A DNA stretch of 8,211 bases from Limisphaerales bacterium (GTDB taxonomy: Bacteria > Verrucomicrobiota > Verrucomicrobiia > Limisphaerales > UBA11358). The position numbers and the translations under genes were made by a program. Below, in pieces: positions 1-6,142 of the stretch; the stretch's first letter is position 1; each line of letters begins with the position of its first letter. The stretch covers positions 1 through 8,211 of the forward strand of contig DAIDJC010000149.1 in assembly GCA_027451565.1 (NCBI GenBank), given 5' to 3'. The notes below the pieces were generated by a model. It did not search any database, was not told the DNA's origin, and saw only the letters and a program-made list of their open reading frames with translations.

Positions 1-1
1 G

Positions 2-2362
2 GGAGATTATATTGGTGATGAGCTGGGCTGGCACGACCGTGCCCGGCGTGATTTTGACCACTGGACTGCGCGCCAGAATACCAATCCCATACCGGCCACA
101 CTGCCCGCGCCTGAGCCAGGCGCCAACCTCTCGCGCAATGAGACGGCCCTTCATTCCAATGGCGACATGTCCGGCACTCATTATGACATGAACCTGGTTT
201 TCATGGATGCGCTCTTTCGGCATTTGCTTTGGACCGGGGATCTTGATTACGCCCGGAAAAAATGGCCGGCCATTGAACGGCACATGGCCTGGGAACGCCG
301 CCTGTTCCGTCGGGAATACCCTGCGGCGGAGGGCGGCACGCTGCCTCTTTATGAGGGTTATTGCTGCATTTGGGCCAGTGATGACCTGGCTTACAACGGG
401 GGTGGTGCAGCCCATTCCACCGCTTATAATTATTTCCAAAACATCATGGCAGCCAGGGTGGCCAGGCTGATTGGCAGGGACCCGGCGCCCTATGACCGGG
501 AGGCGGACCTGATCCAGCGTGGCATGAGGGAAAACCTGTGGCTTCCGGACCGTGGCTGGTTCGCCGAGTGGCGGGATTACCTTGGCCTCAAAAAAGTCCA
601 TCCTGATTCAGCGGTGTGGACTTTTTATGAAATCATGGATTCCGGCCTGCCCACGACTCTTGAAGCGTGGCAAATGTCCAGGCAGGTGGATGGCCAGATT
701 CCGCATTTTCCGTTGGAAGGACCTGGAATTCCTGCGGGTTGCACCACCCTTTCCACCACGGATTGGATGCCTTACACGTGGTCGCTTAATAACGTGGTGA
801 TGGCTGAAACCATGCACACGGCCCTGGGTTTCTGGCAGGCCAACCGCCCGGATGGAGCCTTTTCACTTTTCAAGGGGGCAATCCTGGATTCCATGTATTG
901 CGGCTTGTGCCCCGGCAACCTGGGGGCCATGACGGCGTTTGACGCGCACCGGGGCGAGGCTCAACGCGATTTTGCCGATTCCATCGGCATCACTTCCAGA
1001 GCCTTGGTCGAGGGTCTTTTCGGTGTCAAACCTGATCTCCTCGCCGGCATCGTCACGGTTCATCCCGGTTTCCCGCAGGATTGGACCCGCGCAAGCCTGA
1101 GGCATCCTGATTTTGATTTCCAATTCCACCGGTCCGGTTTGCAGGATGCGTACGAGTTGGACCAGCGTTTCCCCAAAAAAATCCGTTGGAACCTGCAAAT
1201 CCCCGCTGTGCGCGGGGAAATATCCAGTGTCCTGGTGAACGGCAGCCCCGTGCCATGGCGTCCGGTGGCCGATTCCGTGGGCCAGCCGTGGGTGGAGATT
1301 CTCACCGGATCGGCCGCCAGGCAGGTGATCGAGGTTCGATGGTCCGGCCAGCCAATCCCGTTATTTGAAAACAAAACACCGGCGCTTTCCACCAACAGGG
1401 TTTTTGACGCCGCCTTTGGATCCGCCCAAGTCCTGGCGGTTTCCGACCCGCAGCGGGCCTTGACGGGGTTGCTCCAAACCAGGCATGGCATTCAAGGCAA
1501 GGTTTCGGGCGCATCCGGCCAGCGCACCGTATTTGCCCGGTTAACACGAAATCAAATGAGTTGGTGGCAGCCCGTGACCCTGCAAATCAATGCGCCATCC
1601 ACCTTTGCCGGGGCGGTGGACTGGTCGGCGCCCGTTGCAGGCTCCATGGATTGCGTGGACATGGGCGGGGTTTTTAACGATGCCCTGACCAATATCTTCC
1701 GCAACCAGTATCTCAGTCCCCGTTCCCCGTTTTGCTCACTGGCCAAGCCCAAGCAGGGCTATGGCAGTTGGTGCCATCCTGATGCCACTTTTGATGTGGA
1801 TGATTCCGGCCTGCGCGCGCTGGCGGCGCATCAAAATGGCATGATTTACCTGCCGGACGGCGTTCCCCTGGCCACCCCGGGCCAGCCCGGGGCAAGAAAT
1901 GTCGCCTTTGTCTCGCAGTGGAATAATTACCCGGCGTCCATCTGTGTGCCTTTGCATGGCAGCGCATCACGAGCCTTTTTATTGATGGCGGGATCCACCA
2001 GCGCCCTGCAAAGCCATTTTGAAAACGGAGCCATTACGGTGACCTATGACGATGGGTCCACGGCCCGGTTGTCCCTGCAAAACCCGGATAACTGGTGGCC
2101 CATTGACCAGGATTATTTCATTGATGACTTTGCCTTTGCCCGCCCGGGGCCTTTGCCTGTGCGTGTGGACCTGAAAACGGGATTGATCCGGGTTTTGAAA
2201 ATGAAAACTTTCAAGGGCAGCGGGGATTTGGTTCCAGGCGGGGCGGCCACGGTGCTCGCCATGGACCTGGATTCCCATAAAATGCTCAAGACCCTCGAAC
2301 TGAAGGCGATGGCCAATGAAATCGTCCTGGGCTTGATGAGCGTGACCTTGCAAAGGCCCTGA
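2..2362 (+). CDS. DUF4450 / six-hairpin glycosidase-like protein, 5'-truncated by the window edge
   Basis: The reading frame is open from base 2, upstream of the first in-window ATG at 167, so the true start lies outside the window; 786 residues are visible before TGA. Numbering from base 2, residues about 56-345 resemble the helical (alpha/alpha)6 core of six-hairpin glycosidases and match my memory of DUF4450 proteins from Bacteroidota and Verrucomicrobiota: THYDMNLVF, the WTGDLDYARKKWP helix, IWASDDL (residues about 123-129), TDWMPYTWS and LCPGNLG. From about residue 349 (HPGFPQDW, then HPDFDF) the chain becomes beta-rich. The C-terminal part contains NIFRNQYLSPRSP (about 564-576), SWCHP (589-593) and LLMAGST, also typical of that family. 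Family members are thought to act on complex polysaccharides outside the cytoplasm, but I know of no assigned substrate or catalytic residue. Any signal peptide would be in the missing N-terminus. The gene ends before a strong terminator, so it is probably not co-transcribed with argB. Confidence 0.78.
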   Translation, partial: GDYIGDELGWHDRARRDFDHWTARQNTNPIPATLPAPEPGANLSRNETALHSNGDMSGTHYDMNLVFMDALFRHLLWTGDLDYARKKWPAIERHMAWERRLFRREYPAAEGGTLPLYEGYCCIWASDDLAYNGGGAAHSTAYNYFQNIMAARVARLIGRDPAPYDREADLIQRGMRENLWLPDRGWFAEWRDYLGLKKVHPDSAVWTFYEIMDSGLPTTLEAWQMSRQVDGQIPHFPLEGPGIPAGCTTLSTTDWMPYTWSLNNVVMAETMHTALGFWQANRPDGAFSLFKGAILDSMYCGLCPGNLGAMTAFDAHRGEAQRDFADSIGITSRALVEGLFGVKPDLLAGIVTVHPGFPQDWTRASLRHPDFDFQFHRSGLQDAYELDQRFPKKIRWNLQIPAVRGEISSVLVNGSPVPWRPVADSVGQPWVEILTGSAARQVIEVRWSGQPIPLFENKTPALSTNRVFDAAFGSAQVLAVSDPQRALTGLLQTRHGIQGKVSGASGQRTVFARLTRNQMSWWQPVTLQINAPSTFAGAVDWSAPVAGSMDCVDMGGVFNDALTNIFRNQYLSPRSPFCSLAKPKQGYGSWCHPDATFDVDDSGLRALAAHQNGMIYLPDGVPLATPGQPGARNVAFVSQWNNYPASICVPLHGSASRAFLLMAGSTSALQSHFENGAITVTYDDGSTARLSLQNPDNWWPIDQDYFIDDFAFARPGPLPVRVDLKTGLIRVLKMKTFKGSGDLVPGGAATVLAMDLDSHKMLKTLELKAMANEIVLGLMSVTLQRP

Positions 2363-2390
2363 CCAGCCCGGACCGTTGCAGACTTGGGGG

Positions 2391-2414
2391 ACCGGCCGCC
2401 CGCCGGTGCTTTTT
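2391..2414 (+). terminator. Rho-independent terminator after the DUF4450 gene
   Basis: A perfect 6-bp stem ACCGGC/GCCGGT (2391-2396 and 2402-2407) encloses a 5-base loop CGCCC and is followed by GC and then five T residues (2410-2414). It lies 28 bases after the DUF4450 stop codon. A GC-rich stem plus a T run is the classical intrinsic terminator layout, and it separates that gene from the arginine cluster. Confidence 0.65.
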
Positions 2415-2505
2415 CGCCCGGCTTATCCTGCCTTCCCGGTGCGCGCCCAATCTTCCTGGAAAACGCGCCAGACGAACAGGGATGGGGATCAACCAATAAA
2501 AACTG

Positions 2506-2548
2506 CGCGCAAAACCCGCGCAAAACGGCCGTGCCTCGAAGCCTCGAA
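2506..2548 (+). repeat. Short direct repeats in the argB leader
   Basis: Two perfect copies of CGCGCAAAAC (2506-2515 and 2517-2526) are offset by 11 bases, about one helical turn. They are followed by two perfectly abutting copies of GCCTCGAA (2533-2540 and 2541-2548). Both pairs lie in the 227-base gap between the DUF4450 stop and the argB start, downstream of the terminator. Regularly phased repeats in front of a biosynthetic operon could be protein-binding sites, but no known operator is recognised. I saw no convincing -35/-10 pair here, so the argB promoter is not placed. Confidence 0.4.
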
Positions 2549-2589
2549 ACAATCTTTCGTTGTACCCCGGGGGATGATAAATAAAAGCC

Positions 2590-3471
2590 GTGCAAGTTTT
2601 AATTGATAAGGCATCCACGTTGCTGGAAGCGCTTCCGTACATCCAAAAGTTCAGGGGCGAAACCTTTGTGGTGAAATATGGCGGAAGCTTCATGGATTCG
2701 CCCGATCCTGCCGTTCGTAACGGAGTGGCCCGGGACATTGTGTTTCTGGAGGCGGTTGAGATTAATCCCGTGGTGGTTCACGGTGGGGGCAAGGCCATCA
2801 CGCGGGCCATGGACAAGGCGGGGCTTGCCACCCAGTTTATTCAGGGGCAACGAGTGACCGATTCCAAGGCCGCCCTGCTGGTGGATGAAGTCCTGTCCCG
2901 GGAGATCAACCCGGATGTGGTGGCCGCCATCAATGCCCTTGGGGGCCGGGCCGTGGGTTTTGCCGGTCCCGATATTTTTAAATGCCGCAAGCTGTGGCTG
3001 GATGATCCCGCCGACGCCAAAAAAAAATTGGACATCGGCTATGTGGGCGAAGTGGTGGAGGTGAATGTCAAGCCGCTGATGGAATGCATCTGGTGCGGGC
3101 ACACCCCGGTGATCAGCCCCACAGCCCTTGGCGCGGATGGGCATGTTTACAATTGCAATGCCGATGTGGCCGCAGCCATGGTGGCCATCGCACTCAAGGC
3201 CAGGCGCCTTGTTTTCATGAGCGATGTCCCCGGTCTGATGCGCAACCCCAGGGATCCCTCCACGGTCATCAGCCATTTGCGGACAGGCGAGGTTTCCGCC
3301 CTGAAATCTTCGGGCATCGTGGACAAGGGCATGATCCCCAAGGTGGACAGCGCCGTGGCCGCCATCAAGGCCGGGGTGGAGAAGGTGTCCTTCGTGGATG
3401 GCCGGGTTCCCCATGCCGTCATGCTCGAGATTTTTACCGACCAGGGCGTCGGCACCGAGATTGTGCCTTGA
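2590..3471 (+). CDS. argB: Acetylglutamate kinase (NAGK), probably arginine-sensitive type
   Basis: This 293-residue cytoplasmic enzyme phosphorylates N-acetyl-L-glutamate with ATP, the second step of ornithine/arginine synthesis. Amino-acid-kinase family motifs are clear: FVVKYGGS (26-33) with the phosphate-binding Lys29, VVVHGGGKAI (61-70) for substrate and nucleotide binding, a central NCNADVAAA segment, and the late KGMIPKVDSA motif. The chain is longer than the 258-residue arginine-insensitive E. coli enzyme. It has an N-terminal helix region before the first strand and ends HAVMLEIFTDQGVGTEI, resembling arginine-inhibited hexameric NAGKs such as those of Pseudomonas and Thermotoga, so feedback inhibition is inferred. 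The start is GTG: an in-frame TAA at 2578-2580 lies just upstream, no ATG or other usual start falls between, and starting later would remove the first strand. There is no Shine-Dalgarno sequence at normal spacing; GGGGG at 2569-2573 is about 16 bases away. argD follows after a short gap. Confidence 0.95.
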   Translation: MQVLIDKASTLLEALPYIQKFRGETFVVKYGGSFMDSPDPAVRNGVARDIVFLEAVEINPVVVHGGGKAITRAMDKAGLATQFIQGQRVTDSKAALLVDEVLSREINPDVVAAINALGGRAVGFAGPDIFKCRKLWLDDPADAKKKLDIGYVGEVVEVNVKPLMECIWCGHTPVISPTALGADGHVYNCNADVAAAMVAIALKARRLVFMSDVPGLMRNPRDPSTVISHLRTGEVSALKSSGIVDKGMIPKVDSAVAAIKAGVEKVSFVDGRVPHAVMLEIFTDQGVGTEIVP

Positions 3472-3550
3472 TGAACACGCCGGACGTTAACCATCCTGAA
3501 GACCTGGGGGGCGATGATTTTTCGTGACCCGCCGCCCGCGCAAGGGCAGA

Positions 3551-3566
3551 TTCTGGCTTGCCAGAA
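3551..3566 (+). promoter_or_regulatory. CUUG-capped inverted repeat abutting the argD start
   Basis: TTCTGGC (3551-3557) and GCCAGAA (3560-3566) are perfect reverse complements separated by TT, ending one base before the argD ATG at 3567. In RNA this would form a 6-bp stem closed by a CUUG tetraloop, a class known to be unusually stable. As DNA it is a 16-base near-palindrome that a dimeric regulator could bind. Either reading would affect argD expression. It also overlaps the alternative TTG start at 3558. Its role is inference. Confidence 0.4.
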
Positions 3567-4859
3567 ATGAAAGATATTTTGCCAACCCCTCCCGCCATGA
3601 TGCACAACATCCATGATTCCATCCGGGATTTGTTTTCCCGCCATGTTGTGCCCAGTTATGGAAGGTTCGATCTGGTCCTGGACCATGGGAAAGGGGTGGA
3701 GGTGTTTGATGTTTCCGGCAGGCGCTATCTGGACATGGGGGGTGGCATTGCGGTCAACTGCCTCGGGCATGCGCATCCGGCCATCACGGAGGCGCTGGTG
3801 GAGCAATCGCGCAAGCTGGTGCATGTGTCCAATCTTTATTACACGGAGGAGCAGGGCAGGCTGGCTGCGGCCTTGACCGGGGCCATCGGCGCAGGAAAGG
3901 TTTTCTTTTGCAACAGCGGGGCGGAAGCCAATGAAGGCCTGTTCAAGACAGCCCGAAAATTCGGCCACGACCAGGGCCGGTATGAAATTCTCACCGCCTT
4001 CAATTCCTTTCATGGGCGGACTCTGGGGGGCATCGCCGCCACCGGGCAGGACAAGGTCAAAAAAGGCTTTGAACCCATCATGCCCGGGTTCAGGCACATC
4101 CCTTTCAACGACTTGAATGCCGCCAGGGAGGCGGTGTCCCCATCCACCGCCGCCATTTTGGTGGAGGGCATCCAGGGTGAGGGCGGCCTGACGCCTGCCA
4201 CGGCTGAATACCTCCTGGGATTGCGGGCCTTGTGTGACGAAAAACAAATGCTGCTTTTGATGGATGGGGTTCAATGCGGACATTTTCGCACCGGCAGGTT
4301 CCAGAGTTTCCAGAGGATTCTGGAAAATCATCCCGGCGCGCAAGGTTTCCTTCCAGATGGAATTGCCATGGCCAAATCGTTGGGTGGAGGCTTTCCGATT
4401 GGCGCCTTCTGGCTGCGGGCGCCCATTGCGGACCTGCTCGGGGCCGGGTCCCATGGCACCACCTATGGCGGGTCTCCACTGGCCTGTGCCGTGGCGCTTG
4501 GGATTCTCGGGGTCATTGAAAAAGAAAAACTCGCAGACCATGCCCGGCAAATTGGCGGGCGTATTTTATCCGAATTAACCAGCCTTGCGCGTCAGCACCC
4601 GGGAGTTCTGGCCAGCGCCCGGGGTCTGGGCCTGATGACAGGTTTTGAATTGGTGGAATCACACCCCGCTTTCACCGCCAGTGCCAGGGCTGCCTCCCTC
4701 CAGGTTTGCGACCTGTTCCATCAGGCCGGCCTCCTCACGGCACCGGCCGGTTCCAAGGTCATTCGGCTCCTGCCCCCATTAAATTTGAGCAATGCCGAGG
4801 CCGATGAGGCCCTGGCCATCATCAAAAAAGTCGTGCAGTCCCTGGATGGACGGGCTTGA
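3567..4859 (+). CDS. argD: Acetylornithine aminotransferase
   Basis: This class-III PLP-dependent aminotransferase of about 430 residues interconverts N-acetylglutamate semialdehyde and N-acetylornithine, the fourth step of arginine synthesis; relatives can also serve lysine synthesis. Numbered from the ATG at 3567: N-terminal VVPSYGRF; GGGIAVNCLGHAHP; the PLP-phosphate segment NSGAEANE (116-123); FHGRT (148-152); MDGVQCG with the pyridine-binding Asp233; AMAKSLGGG with the Schiff-base Lys270; TTYGGSPLAC; and C-terminal RLLPPL with the carboxylate-binding Arg400. The usual DEVQ is DGVQ here, and about ten extra residues lie between DGVQCGHFRTG and the catalytic lysine compared with short ArgDs. 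The start is uncertain: ATG 3567 is preferred, but TTG 3558 and ATG 3597 or 3600 are possible, and none has a Shine-Dalgarno sequence. The gene begins 95 bases after argB and is probably in the same operon; the next gene starts 11 bases after its stop. Confidence 0.93.
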   Translation: MKDILPTPPAMMHNIHDSIRDLFSRHVVPSYGRFDLVLDHGKGVEVFDVSGRRYLDMGGGIAVNCLGHAHPAITEALVEQSRKLVHVSNLYYTEEQGRLAAALTGAIGAGKVFFCNSGAEANEGLFKTARKFGHDQGRYEILTAFNSFHGRTLGGIAATGQDKVKKGFEPIMPGFRHIPFNDLNAAREAVSPSTAAILVEGIQGEGGLTPATAEYLLGLRALCDEKQMLLLMDGVQCGHFRTGRFQSFQRILENHPGAQGFLPDGIAMAKSLGGGFPIGAFWLRAPIADLLGAGSHGTTYGGSPLACAVALGILGVIEKEKLADHARQIGGRILSELTSLARQHPGVLASARGLGLMTGFELVESHPAFTASARAASLQVCDLFHQAGLLTAPAGSKVIRLLPPLNLSNAEADEALAIIKKVVQSLDGRA

Positions 4860-4870
4860 ATATTCCCATC

Positions 4871-5332
4871 ATGAAATCGTTCTTTGCCGGTTTGTTGTTG
4901 GTCATGGGGCTTTGCCTGTTTTCCGGCTGCCAGACCAGCCCTGCGAATGCCTCCCGCCACATGGCCCAGGTCACCCTCCAGGGTTGTTCCGAGGCCAACA
5001 TTCTTCGTGCTGCCCAAAAGGTGTTTGCCCGGCACGGTTACCAGCATGTCTCCGACCTGGACTTTGACAAGAAAGGCACCCTTTACCAGACATTCCTCTA
5101 TGGCGGCTGGGGGGAGGGTGGCGTTTGGATTCGCATGAAGGCAAGTCTGGACCCGAATCCCGAGGGGGGCTACACCCTCGGCTGCGATGCGTTTCGCGTT
5201 ACCCAGCATGGCAACGGCGTGATGGAGGAGGAACATCCGGCAGGCTTGGGTTACCATTCGGAATGCGTCAGGATTCTCCAGGAAATTCAAGCCGCGCTCC
5301 AGGCTCCCGCCACCGGGTCAAACCCCTCCTGA
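4871..5332 (+). CDS. Small putative outer-membrane lipoprotein, unknown function
   Basis: The 153-residue product starts at ATG 4871 with a Lys2-bearing n-region, a hydrophobic stretch (4-17) and a lipobox FSGC ending at Cys20, so it is predicted to be a signal-peptidase-II-processed lipoprotein. The residues after the cysteine (QTS, no Asp at +2) favour outer-membrane sorting by E. coli rules. The mature part (about 133 residues) has a helical start (ANILRAAQKVFARHGY, about 42-57), then likely beta strands including YGGWGEGGVWIRMKASLDP, and a C-terminal helix (ECVRILQEIQAAL). Three further cysteines are at 39, 105 and 132. I do not recognise the family. It starts 11 bases after argD and stops 6 bases before the glycosylase gene, so it is probably co-transcribed with both, with no obvious link to arginine synthesis. 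The frame also opens at TTG 4856, overlapping the argD stop, but starting there would put extra residues before the signal peptide. Confidence 0.8.
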   Translation: MKSFFAGLLLVMGLCLFSGCQTSPANASRHMAQVTLQGCSEANILRAAQKVFARHGYQHVSDLDFDKKGTLYQTFLYGGWGEGGVWIRMKASLDPNPEGGYTLGCDAFRVTQHGNGVMEEEHPAGLGYHSECVRILQEIQAALQAPATGSNPS

Positions 5333-5338
5333 TCCTCC

Positions 5339-5992
5339 ATGCGACCGGCCATTTTGAAACAACTCGCGCGCGTGGACCCGGTCATGCGACGACTGATCCG
5401 CCGCCACGGACCCTGCCGGCTGGATTTCCAAAAACGCCGCCCCCCTTTTCATTCCCTTGTCCTGGCCATAGCCCACCAGCAATTGCATGCCGCCGCCGCC
5501 GAAAAAATACTGGGCAGGTTTCGTGGTCTTTTTCCCCAACGCAAATTCCCCAAGCCGGGGGACCTGGCCGCCGTGACAGACTCCCAGCTTCGGGCCTGCG
5601 GGTTTTCCATGGCCAAAATCCGGGCCATTCGCGATCTCGCCGCCAAGACGCTCTCCGGCGATGTGCCCGGTTCGCGGGCCATCGGAAAGATGGACGACGA
5701 GGAAATCATCCAGCGGCTCACCTCCGTGCGGGGTGTGGGGCGTTGGACTGCGGAAATGCTTCTTATTTTTCAACTCGGCCGCGAGGATGTCCTTCCTGTG
5801 GATGATTTTGGCGTGCGGAACGGGTTTGGCCAGGCTTACCGGCGCGGCCAGATGCCCAGCCCATCCGTGCTCCGACGGTTCGGTGAGATATGGAGACCCT
5901 ACCGGACCACCGCCGCGTGGTATTTATGGCGCGCGGCGGACCAGGCCCGGCAGGAAAAGGCGCAAATAAAAAAGGCGGTTAAAAAGAAGTGA
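5339..5992 (+). CDS. DNA-3-methyladenine glycosylase II-like (HhH-GPD superfamily)
   Basis: This 217-residue enzyme is predicted to excise alkylated bases such as 3-methyladenine from DNA, opening base-excision repair. It belongs to the helix-hairpin-helix-GPD superfamily and resembles the compact MAG/AlkA2 class: it lacks the N-terminal domain of E. coli AlkA (282 residues). Visible motifs are the core helix IAHQQLHAAAAEKI (44-57, the family QQL-x3-AA pattern), CGFSMAKIRAIRDLA (87-101), the hairpin LTSVRGVGRWTAEM (127-140), and LPVDDFGVRNG (152-162), where Asp156 aligns with the catalytic AlkA Asp238. WRPYRTTAAWYLWR (185-198) is the usual C-terminal signature. No Fe-S cysteine cluster is present, arguing against MutY or Nth. 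The C-terminus is lysine-rich. ATG 5339 follows the lipoprotein stop by 6 bases (TCCTCC, not a ribosome site), so it looks like the last gene of a transcript with argD and the lipoprotein. Its presence inside an arginine cluster is unusual and probably positional. Confidence 0.9.
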   Translation: MRPAILKQLARVDPVMRRLIRRHGPCRLDFQKRRPPFHSLVLAIAHQQLHAAAAEKILGRFRGLFPQRKFPKPGDLAAVTDSQLRACGFSMAKIRAIRDLAAKTLSGDVPGSRAIGKMDDEEIIQRLTSVRGVGRWTAEMLLIFQLGREDVLPVDDFGVRNGFGQAYRRGQMPSPSVLRRFGEIWRPYRTTAAWYLWRAADQARQEKAQIKKAVKKK

Positions 5993-6061
5993 CGTTGGAT
6001 CGGTATTGGGCTATAGAAATGACTTTGGGGCGGAAATATCCAGGCTTGATGGAGCAGGTTT

Positions 6062-6081
6062 CCCGTCCCGGGCCGGGCGGG
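6062..6081 (+). other. GC-rich hairpin in the glycosylase-argF gap
   Basis: CCCGTCC (6062-6068) pairs with GGGCGGG (6075-6081), one G-U wobble included, around a 6-base loop. It lies 69 bases after the glycosylase stop and 60 bases before argF. No T run follows, so it is not a classical intrinsic terminator; it may help end the upstream transcript or fold in the argF leader. A weak promoter-like pair (GTGACG at 5989-5994, TATAGA at 6012-6017, 17-base spacer) lies upstream and could place the hairpin in the argF mRNA. Both are low-confidence readings. Confidence 0.25.
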
Positions 6082-6129
6082 GGATTGTCCTCGCCGGGCG
6101 CATGTCCATAGTTTGCACGTGATGGGTCC

Positions 6130-6142
6130 TGAATTAAATTCA
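6130..6142 (+). promoter_or_regulatory. ARG-box-like palindrome overlapping the argF start
   Basis: TGAATTAAATTCA is a perfect 13-base palindrome centred on A6136; its last base is the A of the argF ATG. The half-sites TGAAT and ATTCA are exactly those of the ArgR/AhrC operator known from E. coli and Bacillus (TGAAT, 4 A/T bases, ATTCA), but the spacer here is 3 bases, not 4. Overlap with the start codon of an arginine gene fits an arginine-responsive repressor site. No clear second box is found at the usual 21-base offset, and no argR gene lies in the window, so function is inferred. The region replaces any Shine-Dalgarno sequence. Confidence 0.45.

Noticed and set aside
167..2362. ATG at 167 as the true start of the DUF4450 protein
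   Set aside because: The frame is open and family-like from base 2, so the ATG is internal and the gene is cut by the window edge.
2599..3414. 271-codon open frame on the minus strand opposite argB
   Set aside because: The translation is His/Gly-rich and low complexity, a shadow of the argB codons.
3147..4550. 467-codon open frame on the minus strand across argB and argD
   Set aside because: It is antisense to two well-supported enzymes with intact motifs. Its translation shows no recognisable domain and arises from the GC-rich codon usage of the real genes.
6113..6139. Promoter TTGCAC...TTAAAT directly before argF
   Set aside because: The spacer is only 15 bases and transcription would start inside the coding sequence; the AT-rich part is better explained by the ARG-box-like palindrome.
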